A stretch of 54,934 nt of DNA from Acanthamoeba lenticulata (taxonomy: Eukaryota; Discosea; Longamoebia; Acanthamoebidae): positions 1 to 54,934 of the forward strand of contig NAVB01000086.1 in the NCBI GenBank assembly GCA_002179805.1, read 5' to 3'. The position numbers were made by a program, and so were the translations under genes. Under the pieces are notes generated by a model. That model was not told the origin of the DNA and ran no database searches. It saw only the letters and a program-made list of their open reading frames with translations. The stretch's first letter is position 1. Every line of letters begins with the position of its first letter. Below are positions 21,658 through 32,856 of this stretch, piece after piece.

Positions 21658-22483
21658 ATGTCCGCGCAGGAGGAGACGCTTTACGCCCAGATCGCCGCGG
21701 GAAAGGCTACTCAACTTGACCGTGAGACTACGGACTTTGTCGTCCTCCTCGCTGGCTCCAAATTTACTGGCAAGCACTCCCCCCCTTTTCAATTTTCTAT
21801 CCATACCAATTATTAACACTTTGACAACAGCCGCCAAGTGTGCGCCTGAGGAAAAGGATTTTGTGCAATGCAAGTCCATCGATGAAAACCCCCGCGCTTG
21901 CATTCCTGAGAACGTCGCCTTCACTCAAGTACGCGCCTCCATAATCGCTTCTCCCAGGTCTCGCAGTCAAGCCCCGGCCACAGCTCACCCCAAACTTCAA
22001 ATGTTTAGTGTACACATGAGGCGCTCGACGTGCTCTCCCGACAGTGCGCCTTCGAATTCGATGAGATGGTGGATTGCCTTGGCGCTCAAGGCGAACACCC
22101 CGAGATTTCCAACTGCAGGCACGCCCCCCCTCCCGCAGGGCGCTCCGGCCTCTCGCGTTGGCCTCAGCAGCTCATCAGCCGCCGCCTGTGTCCGTCACAG
22201 GGAGAACGAGCGGAGGCTGCGGGTGTGCGCGCAGGCCCGCCTCGGCGTGGATCCGGTGGTCGAGGAGCGGAAGCGCCGCCTGGCCTCGCACTTCACGTGG
22301 GCCAGCCTCAAGAGGCGCCAGCAGCCGACCGTCAGCCGCTCGAGCGAGCAGAAGAAGTTCAACGCTGCGGTCGATGCCTACAAGAAGGAGTGCGTGCTCC
22401 TCGTCGTCTTCCTCTTGTTCTGTTTATTGTTTGTTCTTTGCTCACCTCGCCCCATCAATGACAGGCACGACATCGCCAAGTGA
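21658..22483 (+). CDS. Complex I subunit NDUFA8-like (twin CX9C protein)
   Basis: Five exons. After the N-terminus (MSAQEETLYAQIAAGKATQL) come four Cys pairs or part-pairs of the CHCH type. CAPEEKDFVQC is CX9C, and CAFEFDEMVDC and CRENERRLRVC also have nine spaced residues once introns are removed. The order AAKCAPEEKDFVQC, DENPRACIPE, ALDVLSRQCAFEFDEM and HPEISNC follows NDUFA8/PGIV, an intermembrane-space accessory subunit of mitochondrial complex I imported through Mia40. The C-terminal part is charged (KRRLASHFTWASLKRRQQP) and ends KKEHDIAK. Introns are at 21770-21830 (donor GC), 21929-22020 (GT), 22119-22200 (donor GC) and a short one ending near 22463. The two GC donors are needed to keep the CX9C spacing exact. 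Divergent from the tRNA gene. Confidence 0.85.
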
Positions 22484-22798
22484 TCGATCATCGCCAGCTA
22501 CTAAAGTCAGCCGAGGAGACGCGCTCTTGCGGCCTTTGGCGTGCTCCCTGATGGTGTGCGATTTTACCCATTAAAAAACCGATTTTTTAATTGTGCCAAA
22601 AACGCCGACCGCAAGAAACACTTGGCGGTTGGGAGCAGCTGGGACGCTCCGCTTGGCAAATGCCAATCTGCAAACAGATGCCTCCCGGGTAGCCCTCAGC
22701 GAACGGTTCTTGCGGTACATTTAGTTTTTTATTTCTAAGAATAAATGAGCACAAAAGCAGATATTGTTTTTTTATTTTTATTTTTTCTAATGCTCAGA

Positions 22799-25217
22799 AT
22801 GGACACAAGCGGCGCACTGAGCAAGGGGTACGAGCAGGGTCGACCAGGCACAGTCATTGTGGACGATGAGTTTGAAGAAGAGAGCACCACGCCGCACACC
22901 ACGGACATGCGGAAGAGAAGACGAGCACCTTCTTCTCCGCCTCCTCCTTCACCGGTAGGCGAGCTTTGTCCGCTGCTGCCCCTGCCCTTGCCCTCCCTCG
23001 CTTGCCTGCTGAGCGGAACCCATGCCCCAGCAGGCAGGAGAGTCCAGCCGGTGGCTGCAGCGGCAGAGCAAGAGGCCTGGCGGACCACCGGCCACGAAAA
23101 AGGGGCGGCCTGACACCAGCGTCCACACGACAAGTGCGACTTCACCAATGCCTGCCCCACTCCGCAGCCCGGCACCCGTCACTCGCGAGCCTCTCGACGT
23201 CTCACTCTCTCAGGTACAGTATGTCAATCTTTTTTAAGTAAATTCAAATAATAATAAATAATATAAAAACATGACGGTCCATCGCAGGAGCAATGCCGCC
23301 TGCTCGACCTCGTCATCAACCAGCAAAAGAGCGTCTTCTTCACGGGCAGGTCGGTGTCCCCCCCCCTCTTCTCTTTGGCCGCCGCGTATGCGTGACGATG
23401 GGGGCTGCGCGTAGTGCGGGAACGGGCAAGTCCACCGTGCTGAGGCAGCTCATCAACATGCTTCCCGCCGCCACGACGTTCGTCACCGCCAGCACGGGCG
23501 TGGCCGCCGTCAACATCGGGGGCATCACCCTCCACCAGTTTGCTGTACGGCTCTCTCGCCCGCTCTTCCTCTGCCTCCTTTGCTTTGCCTCAACTCTACT
23601 CGCCAATCGCTTCGCATACAGGGCGTGGGCCTGGGCGAGGGCACCAAGGTCGAGCTGGCCTACAAGGTGCTCGACGCCCCCTCAAGCGCCGACAGGTAGG
23701 AACCCATTTCTCGTCCAATTTCTTATTCAATTTTTTCAAAAAAAATGAAAATGAAAATGATTTCTTTTACTAAAAATGATTTAATGTTAAGGTGGCGGCG
23801 AGCCAAGGTGCTGATCATCGACGAGATCTCGATGGTCGACGCCGACTTCTTCGACAAGCTCGACTACGTGGCGCGCGTGGTTCGCGGCAAGAACGTCCCC
23901 TTTGGGGGCGTCCAGCTCGTCTGCTGCGGCGACTTCTTCCAGCTGCCTCCCGTCTCGCGACGACAAACGCCGACGATGTCGACGTCGACAGCAGCGATGA
24001 CCACGACAGAGGCCGGCGACGGCGGCAGCAGCGCAGGAGGAGTGGCGGGCCAGCAGGCGCGGTTCTGCTTCGAGGCGCAGGCGTGGAAGGAGGCCATCGA
24101 GGTCAACGTGGAGCTGACGCAGGTCCACCGGCAGCGGGACCCGGCCTTTGCGGCCATGCTCAACGAGCTGCGGCGCGGGGTCGTCTCGCCCGAGAGCGAG
24201 CAGCTGCTCTTGTCCTGCACCACGCGAGGCGACGACTTCTTCACGACCCCGACCACAGCCAAATCCGCTCAAACGACGACGACGACGACGGCTACGGCGA
24301 CGGCGACGACCGCGGACGACGAGGCCGACGGCGCGGCGGTGGAGCCCACGCGGCTGTACTCGACCAACAAGGACGTGGACGAGCTCAACCACCAGCGGCT
24401 CTCGGCCCTCCCCGGCCGGGGCAAGCGCTACATGGCGTCGGACACGGGCCGCCCGCCCTGGGCCGACGCGCTCGCGCAGCATTGCCCGGCCGCCGCGGAG
24501 CTGAAACTCAAGGTGGGCGCCCAGGTGATGCTCCTCAAGAACTTGGACGTCGCCCGGGGCCTCTCCAACGGCGCGCGCGGGGTGGTGCTGGGCTGGGACG
24601 ACACGCGCGAGGGCTACCCCGTCGTGCGCTTCGCCTCGGGGGTCTCCCTCACGGTCCTCCCCGCCAAGTGGACCACCGAAAGCCCGCTGGGCACGCCCGT
24701 CGCCGTACGTCGTGTGTGTTGGGTGGAATGTGCGGAATGTGTGGTCTTTGGCTGGGCGGCTGAACACTGGTGCGCGCTGGTGTTGGCATCGGCAGTCGCG
24801 GCGGCAGGTGCCGCTCAAGCTCGCATGGGCGCTGAGCATCCACAAATGCCAGGGCGCTACGCTCGACCGCGCCCAGATCTCGCTCGCCCGCGTGTTTGAG
24901 TATGGCCAGGTACGGCCTCTCTTTGGCCCAAGGAAGAGAGCTCTCGGCGTGGCTTTGGAGCCAAACAACACCACTTAACGCGCGTCCTTCTTTCCCCCAT
25001 ATTGTGTGATGGCCAGGCCTACGTGGCGTTGTCGCGGGTGTCGTCCCTCGCCGGCCTCCACCTGCTGCACTACAGCGCCGCAGCCATCCGAGCGCACCCA
25101 AAGGTCCTTGCGTTTGAACGTTCCTGCGCCCGCCTGCGAGACTCGCCCCTCGAGGTCGAGACCGAGTCTGCCACAGAGGCTGCAGAGGAGAGTGTGGTCC
25201 ACACAGAAGTGCTGTAA
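22799..25217 (+). CDS. PIF1-family DNA helicase
   Basis: About seven to eight exons. An unstructured N-terminus ([15 protein letters not shown], then [14 protein letters not shown]) precedes [20 protein letters not shown]. An intron at about 23348-23413 then falls inside the P-loop: FFTGS | [13 protein letters not shown]. Further motifs are Ia [16 protein letters not shown], Walker [12 protein letters not shown], motif [26 protein letters not shown] (IV), [15 protein letters not shown], motif [21 protein letters not shown] and [17 protein letters not shown]. The helicase is 5'-3' superfamily 1B, acting in nuclear or mitochondrial genome maintenance. A Thr/Ala/Asp-rich insertion of about 40 residues (24245-24340) and another Thr/Ser/Gly insertion (23970-24050) interrupt the core loops. 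Start ATG 22799 was preferred; the upstream in-frame ATG at 22745 adds a poly-T-derived hydrophobic stretch. Confidence 0.9.
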
Positions 25218-25391
25218 TTCTTGTGTTGCTGTCGCGGGGAGAAATGCTGTTTGGAGTGTCGTGGACTGAAACGATGGCCATGCACCACATTGCTTAAGCT
25301 TTACAGACAAGTGAACCACCAATAACATGGTGTTTTCAACATACCAATAACATGGTGAATTAATTTTGCATTTCACTCCCGTGGAAAGCTC

Positions 25392-26279
25392 ATCACTTCT
25401 CTCACGCTGAATGTGCGCGAACGTGCGTGCATCCCACGGACAGCCGCGCGCTCTCAGCCACCGCAGGAGCTCAAACTGCTTCCTTCTGGCCGCCTCAGCG
25501 CACGCACGCTCGTCGCACGGACAGCCCTCGGCAAGCGCCCATTCGACCACCTCGAGGTGGCCCCAGCGATCGCGTTGGCGGTCGTTCTCGCGTCCCAAGG
25601 ACAGCCCTTGGCGTGGAGCCATTGGAGCACGTCGAGGTGACCGCCAGCCGCTGCCGTCGCGCACAGCACCGAGTGGTGTCGGTCATTGATCTCAAACGCC
25701 CACTGGACTGTGGCCAAGTCGCCGCTGGTCACCGCGCTTTCGCAGATCCCGGGCTGGAGAGTGGGCCCACTGGAGGAGGGCCAAGTGGCCGCCCTTGGCC
25801 GCCACACGGCTCGTGTGCCTGCCCCACGAGCAGCCCTCGCCGCGGGCCCATTGGAGCACAGCCAAGTGGCCTCCGCTGGCCGCCCGTTCGCAAATCTTGG
25901 TCTTGCCCACGGGCAGCCGTTGGCACGCAACCACTGGAGCACGTGCAAGTGGCCCATCTCGGCCGCCCAGGCGCAGGTCTGCTCGTCCCACGGGCAGCCG
26001 TTGGCATGCAACCATTGCAGCACCTCCAAGTGGCCGCCCTTGGCCGCCCAAGCGCAGATCTTGGTCTCGTCCCACCACGGGCCACACCCCTCGGCGTTGC
26101 ACCTCTGGGCCCACTGGAGCACCGACAGCCAGCCGCGCTCGGCGGCCTTGGCCATGAAGTCATGTCGTGCCTCGTCCACCATGGCGCACCACAGCGGCGA
26201 CAGACGAGACCGCACACGGGAAGCATTGCGGCCTGGACTTGGCACAGCACGAGATGCACTAGCTCCACGTCCTCATTCT
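25392..26279 (-). pseudogene. Frameshifted copy of the F-box/ankyrin-like repeat gene
   Basis: This aligns along its length with the intact single-exon gene at 39808-41556. It starts with ELVHLVLCQVQAAMLPVCGL and continues through WCAMVDEARHDF, TKICAWAAKGGHLEVLQWLH, EQTCAWAAEMGHLHVLQWLR, ICESAVTSGDLATVQWAF and CPCDERACAEAARRKQFELL. One base is lost right after the ATG. The acidic segment after VCRR is deleted with a frame change (about 26210). A one-base deletion lies after NGCPW (about 25905), and two more frame changes lie near 25755 and 25570. The C-terminal half of the intact gene is absent. The best explanation is a truncated, decaying duplicate. Confidence 0.85.
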
Positions 26280-26446
26280 TATCCTCAGTTACTCCGCCTT
26301 CTGCTCCTCTTCCAATTTGCCTGAAGTAATAATTTGTTTTTTCAGCCAATCGTAAAGCCCCTCTGCACAACACGCACCATACCTTCTCCACACTGCAGCA
26401 AGGTAATACTACATTGTTTTGTTTATTTGTCCTGCAGCCAAAGACA

Positions 26447-29400
26447 TCATCCTGGCATGGCAAGGCTGAGCCCCACTTGGCTCCAGTTGAAGCTTTGGTA
26501 TTTTGTATTGAACTTGCCTCTGGTTTTTACATTTTTGATGAGAATGTGAAATCAAGACGAAAATGAGGGGATGAGTGCAGTACCTCATCAGGAAGTTGTT
26601 GATGATGTTCCGCTCAGAACTGCCCTCTGGGAAATACTTGGCCACGAAGCTCAGGACCTCGCCCTCTGTTTGGCCAAAGTCGGATTGATACCACTTGAAT
26701 ACCTTTGGCAAATAGATCTGTTTTTTGGTTTTTTTTTTGGTTTTTTAAAAAAATTAGTTTTTGTTTAGAGTTTAAAATGGGGAAAAAAAAAGGAATTCGT
26801 GGGAAGAAACGGACCTCTTTGCGCGAGTAGTTGAACGACGTCTGCTCGACGATGGCGGTCTGCATGGCGTCATTCAGCTGCGGGTCCGGCTGGTCAAAGT
26901 CGATGAAGGGCACCGCCACGGCCCCCGAGGAGGAGGAGGAAGAGGCGGCCGCGCCGCCACTGCCCACGCCCGACTCGGGCCCGGGCTGTCGCCGCACCCA
27001 CACGCGCGACACGTTGCCCGAGAACAGCACAAAGTGGATCCGGCAGTCGCGCCGCTTGAGGGCGCCCACCCACTTGGTCGGTGTGTCGAGCGCCCGATTG
27101 GACTTGGTCTGGCCCTTCCACCGCCGATGCCGCGCCGGATCTGCAAAATAATCATAATAATAATAAATTAATAAACTAATAATAAAAGATGAATATATAA
27201 ATAAAAAGGAGAGAAGGGGTGGTGGATCGTGCCGGCGCGCAGGAGGCCGTGTTGAAGGTCGTTGAGCGAGTACATGTCGCCCCAGAGCTGGTAGCTCATC
27301 TCCGAGAAGAACCGAAAGTGCGCCGTGCCCGACAGGTCCAGCATCTTGTGTGCGACTACCAAAATAATAATAAATCAATTATAAAAAGAATAAATCAAGA
27401 ACAAGAGGGGACTCAACGTACTCTGGGCGTGAATAAATAGGATGTTGTATACATTGATAAAATAGACCTGTCGCTCGGCGGGCGGCATCTCCACGAACGA
27501 AATCTGGTGATTGTCGTCATTTACATGATCACACACACCGTGGGAGGCCAATCAGTCCCATCGACGATGAAGATGATGATGATGAAGATGATGAAGATGA
27601 TGATGATGTGGAGGACAAGGGTAGGGTGAGAGGAGGGTGATACTCGTTGGAGTTCGGCGGTGGCGAGGGCAAACTCGTAGTAGGCTCGGCTTCGCAGGAT
27701 CGACCCAAAATCGTACTCGTTGTCCATCTCGTACCAGTTGTTGCGCAGTATCGTGTTGAGCATCTCGTTCTGCTCACATGCATGTGCGGGGCACGAGTCA
27801 TCATCAGTCTCCTTCCTTCATTCATTTAAATCTGAAAAGAATAACAACAATAATTCAGACGAGAAACGCACCAATTGCTTGACGACCACCCGGTGGTTGC
27901 GTGGCGGGAAGGCCCAAATCTTGCACAGGTTCAGGCACGTCTCGGCCACCTGCAACGCGGGGCACATGAGCCCGCTTGTTGTCGTCGACTGGCCAGCCAA
28001 GTGGGTCCCCACGTGTGGAGAAGAGGGAAAGAGGGAAAGAGGGAAAGAGGGGAGGGCGTACGCGGCTGTCCCACTGCAGGCGGTAGTAGGCAGGCCCGTC
28101 CGTAAACTCGGTGGCTTGGAAGGTGGCGTGGTGCATCATGTTCTCCTTCATGATGTCGCGCGCCACGGCAGCCGCCTGTCGTTCAAATGTTTAAAAAAAA
28201 CATCAGTTAAATTAAAAGAAAAAGAAAAATAGGAAAATTGGAGGGAAGCGGACCTCGATGCGGGACTGGAGGCCGAGGTCGCAGAGAATCCACGTCACGA
28301 GGTCGCTCCCGCGGAAGCACGAGTGGATCTTGTGAAGCTTCGTCCTCCGGCTGTTGCGCTCGAAGCCGCCCTCGCCCGAGAGCAGCCGCCACTGCATCTG
28401 CTCCAACTGAAGCCATCGAAAAAAATTACGTAAATATTTTAGAAAAGATCATTTTAAAAGATAGGAAATCAATCAAAAGAAAAACCTTTTCGACGAGCGC
28501 CTGATGCTGAGTGCGCTGCTCTTCGGTCTCCTCGACCTCGATTCGCAGCGCCTGTTGGCTCAGTTGCTGATGTTTGATTGACAAAAACGAGGTTTGTCAG
28601 CTCCAACAGAATAAAAAAATAAAGAAAAAAGTTAAAATTTGTAACGATAAATAAATAATAATTAAAAAAAACAACGTACGTATTCGTTTTGGAGGTCGTG
28701 CAGCTCGCACTCGGCGTCGTCGTCCAGCCCGCCAGAGACGGTCGGGCTGCCGTCAAAGCCATCTCCGCTCAGCGAGTCGACCCGATCGCGACTGCCGAGG
28801 CCGCCACCGGTCGGGAGCACGGCGGAGCTGCCCTTGCGCCAGAAGGTGAGAGGCGAGTAGCCGCGGGACAGCCGCTTCTCGCTCTTGCCCAAAGATCTCT
28901 GGCTTGACGTCGACGTGCCCGACCCGCCCGCGGCCGCCATAGCAAACCCGGCAGCGGTCGGCGGCGAGCTCGAGGGCGACGGGCCGCCACTGCTGCCGCT
29001 GCTCCCGCCGCCGTTGCCAGCGACGAGCGTCGAGAGCGTCATCGGACCGGTGGGCGAGTCAAGCAGGTCCGCCAGCGTCGGCGGCGGGAGGTCGGACACC
29101 CCGGCCCTAAACGACGTGTCGAAGCTGACGCTCGTTGGAGGCAACGCCAGCGTCGGCCCGACGCTGCGGCGGACCATGGGCGATACCGGCGTCGAGGTCG
29201 AGCCGCCGTAGTTAGGTGGCGACGGCACGGGCGAGAAGGCGCCCGCGGCGCCCGACGAGGCCAGCAGCAGCAGGCTAGGCAGGTCGCCGTCGCTGTTGCT
29301 GTTGCGCATGCTGCCGCCGGGCGACGACGCCGAGCCCACCAGCCCGATGTCATCCATGCTGTCGGCACGCGAGCCGCCGACGCTGTTGTCCGTGGAAGAC

Positions 29401-32400
29401 AGCTCATCGGCAGCGCCGGCGACGAGCGGGATCGAGGTGTCCAGTAGCTCATCGGCGCCACTGGAACCGCCGCCTACGCCAAAGAGCAGGACGTCGTCGT
29501 CCATGCGGTGGTCGCCGTCGAGGCCGCCGCCGGCGTTCGGGGGCGACGACGACGTGGCTCCTACGGTGGACATGCGCAGCGGGCTGCGGCTCATGATCTT
29601 GCTGCCCACAAGCGAGGCCTTCTTGCCCAGCGGCTTGATGCTCTTCTTGACCAGACCCCGCAGGGCGTCCCGCTTGCGCCGGCTGCCGGGGTCGAGGCTC
29701 TCGTCAAAGTCGGCATCGCCGCTTCCATAAAAGTCGCCGCCGGAGCTGCCCTCCAGCGGCGCGCTGCAGGTGCGCCCAGAGCCCGGCCCCGCCGCCATGG
29801 TCCCGATTAAGGACCGCGGCAGCGACGGCGAGGTCCTGACATCGGCGCTGCTGGTGATCGATCCGTCCCCGGCACTCCGGCTAAAGTTGGCGACGATCTC
29901 GAGCGCTTCGTCGACTTCGTCGCCCTCGTAGCGCGCGCCCACGCTGTGTCCACGCTTGCGGTGCGCCACTTGCGGGACCGACAGCGGCAGCGACCGCTCA
30001 AGGCCGATCGGCGAGCCCGGACCCGAGCTCGACGAGGGGTCGCTGTTGCCGAGGGTGGACGTCGAGCGCGACGGCCGTAGGCCCGTGCTCGAGTCATCGC
30101 GCGCGCAGAAGTCAGCCGCGGCGGTGTCAGCGGAGCGGCTCCCGGCCCCTTCGTCTGACTTGCGCTTAAGCGCGATGAAGGAGCCCTTGCGCCGCAGCTT
30201 GCCCGAGAACAGCTTGCCGCCGGTCGACGTGATCAGCTTCCGCGCGCTGCCCCGCAGGCTGCCTCCGCTGCCGCCCACACCGCTGCCGTCCTCCGCCGGC
30301 GCGCCTGCGGCCGAGCGGTCGCCGACGCTGTTGTGCTCGTCCCGCAGGTACTGCTCGAGCGACATGCTGAGCATAGAGCGGAGTTGAGGAGCGCCGTCCC
30401 GCTGGTGCTCGAGGGCGGCGGACGAGTTTACCGGCGAGGCCGGCTGGGACTGGGCCCGGGCCTCCCGGGTCAGATGCTGGCGGTTGCGCAAGGGGCTTAT
30501 GCCCGACGGCGGCGCGGCCCCGGCGGCGATGTGTCCATTATTATGATTATTGCTATTGGCGGCCTCTGCTGCGACGACGGCCACAGCCGGAGATGAGTCG
30601 GCCGACGCGCTGCGCGCCATGCCCTGACGCAGGTGGCTGAAGAAGCTCTCCTGCGTGGGCGTGAGCGCGCCCCAGGGCTGGGGATCCTCGACGTGGAGCA
30701 GGTGCTTGGTCCGCACGTCGGCCAAGTTGAGCTTGAGCCTGTCCCTCACCTCGAATTCGTCTGATCGCGAGTGATATGTTGTCGTCGTCGTTTCGCTCAC
30801 TTCGTCCGCCTCGCCCGCGGGCTGTTGCTTGTGGCGGCTGCCGTTGTTGTTGCTGCTGCTGCGATCGACGACGGCCACTTTGCCCTCGCTCTCGGCCTTG
30901 GCCTCGTTCCAGGCCGCTGCCCGGTCTCGCTTTTCCCTCTCGGCCGCCATTTGCTTGGCGTAGCCTCCGCTGAGCTCGCCAAAGAACTCGCCCGTCCCAC
31001 GCCGGTTGAACTTCAGGCTCTCCGCAAAATGCTGGCTCGCGGAGGACGAGGATGATGACGACGTTATTGATGTTGATGATGCTGATGCTGAAGAAGAAGA
31101 AGAAGAAGAAGGCTGGACGTCGCTCTCCTCCTTGGCCCGTGGCTTGGTCTTGCCCTTGGTCTTGGCCTTGCTGGACTTCTTCTTCGTAGACGCCTTGCTG
31201 CCGGTCTCCTCGTCCCCGTTGTTGTTGCTGCTGTTGTTATCGTCACCAGCGCCGTCTTCGCTGTCCTGACGGTCGCCGCCCTTCGAAGTGTTGCCGCTCG
31301 AGGCCAGCGAGGAGTGACTCCGCTTAAGCAGGGGCAGCACGCCCGGCTTGGGCGAGATGCCACTCCGCCCCGCGGCCATCTGGTCGCCCTCGCTCCTGCG
31401 CATCTTGCCCGGCGACGACATGTCGAGCTTCTTGCTCTTGGACTTGACTGGCGCAGCGGCTACAGTTTCGACGTGGGTCGGCGTCGAGGACGGTGAAGAA
31501 GAAGGTGGGGAATTGGGCGATCGCGAGGACCGCAGCTTGGCTCTGCCGACGGGTGGCGATGTAGAAGTAGAGGAAGTAGAGGATGGGGAAGAAGCTGATG
31601 AGGTAGAAGAAGTAGTAGAGAGTTGGCTCTGTTGTTGTTGCTGCTGTTGCTGAGAGGGAAGCAGGGCGGGCGTAGAAAGGGAGGACTGAGCGGTGCCTGA
31701 GGGCATGCCCCTTGGGCTGGGCCCTCGACGCGACGAGCTGTTGGTGCTGTTGTCGCCTCCTTGTAGCGGCAACTGGCCATCAGCCTGGCCCTCCTCTTCC
31801 TGCTTGCGCGCAAGATTCTTGTAGCCGTCGCGCATGAACTCGAAGAACTCGTGACTTCCCTGGCGGGCTGTCTCGTGGCCCGTGCGCCGACGCAGCACGC
31901 TGCGGCCCTGGGCGCGCCAGGCTTCGGCCGCATCTTCCTCAGCTGTGTTTTGTCTATCTCCTTCCTCGCTTTCCTCCTTCCTCCTTTCTCCCTCCAGCTT
32001 TTGCTTTGCGGCGTAGTCCAGTGTATCTTTTCTAGCTGAATCAGGGTCCGCTTCTTGGGGTCGCGGCCTCGTTGAGTCAGTTGTTGACTGTCCCTCCGCT
32101 CCATTGGCTGCTACTTGCTGAGATCCGATTGATGAATCTCCCCGAGTGGCTGGCGTAGAGGCAGAAGCGAATGCTGAAGAGACGGCGTAGCAGAGGAGAT
32201 GGAGCAAGGTGCAAAGGCAATCCCACAACATCTCTAACACCTTCAGGGTCATCGTAGCCCAATCGAAGCCGGTGGTTGCCAGAGGTTCGGACGGGGCCAC
32301 CGCCGCGTCCCCATTGGGGCTCATTCCTTGGGAAGGCGATGCGAACGAGGAAGGCGTAGTAGTGGTGCTCGGTGCAGTTGGGATGTGCCCCACAGTGCTG

Positions 32401-32408
32401 CCATCCAT
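26447..32408 (-). CDS. Giant Ser-rich protein with DEP and DUF547 domains
   Basis: Exon 1 (32408 to about 28680) encodes some 1,240 residues that are mostly low-complexity Ser/Gly/Ala/Pro/Asp. It includes a hydrophobic stretch MLWDCLCTLLHLLCYAVSSA near residue 55 and repeated basic-serine motifs. After a short coiled coil (ALRIEVEETEEQRTQHQAL) come about ten small exons. The DEP domain is IHSCFRGSDLVTWILCDLG then AAAVARDIMKENMMHHATF. The DUF547 domain includes NEMLNTILRNNWYEMDNEYD, FVEMPPAERQVYFINVYNIL, FRFFSEMSYQLWGDMYSLND and FGQTEGEVLSFVAKYFPEG. The final exon splices NNFLMR to GKFNTKYQSFNWSQVGLSLA and stops at 26447-26449. DEP domains bind membranes or G-protein partners; DUF547 (glutaredoxin-neighbour type, also in plant proteins) has no established activity. 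Likely a signalling scaffold. Confidence 0.8.
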
Positions 32409-32856
32409 CCACCTCCCGGACGCCGACGCTCAGTCTCACGGGAGCTAGCTCCTCCGCAGTAGCAATGGAAGGGAAAAATAAAAATCCTTGCAATTGCGTC
32501 CACTTTGGGTTCTACGTCTCGTGAACGAAGAGATTCGAAGCTTCTAGCGACTGCCTGTCCTTGCCCACCTTCAGATTGCGACACTCCCCGAGGCGCGAAC
32601 GAAGCACCACGTCGGCCCCCGAGCTAAATAAACGAAAAAAAGTGCCTAAAAGGCGACCTGTGGTTTGTGGGCACCTTGACAACAACTTCCTAACTCCGTG
32701 AATGTGCTGGCAATTAGCAATCGGTCAATTTCCGGGCTCCGGCCCTTTCCCGATTGGCTATAAGTAGCGCCCCATATGGTTCAAATATTTCTTTTTTTAC
32801 TGAATGAAGAGGTGAAAACCAGAACATCACGGAAAGAGGAAAGCTTTCTTCATCAT
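32409..32856. other. Spacer upstream of the DEP-DUF547 gene
   Basis: About 450 bases between the sedolisin stop and the DEP-DUF547 start, both genes on the minus strand. It holds an ATTGG (CCAAT on the minus strand) at 32753-32757 and an adjacent AT-rich CTATAAG at 32758. No coding sequence is supported. Confidence 0.35.

Noticed and set aside
27560..27612. GAT/GAA triplet repeat as a CRISPR-like or regulatory array
   Set aside because: A simple microsatellite inside an intron of the DEP-DUF547 gene, without spacers.
28020..28056. Tandem gaaagagg repeat
   Set aside because: Short purine minisatellite in an intron; no evidence of function.
32753..32770. CCAAT plus TATA-like pair pointing to the right
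   Set aside because: The only gene to the right on that strand would be an antisense shadow; the boxes more likely serve the minus-strand gene at 32408 or are chance.
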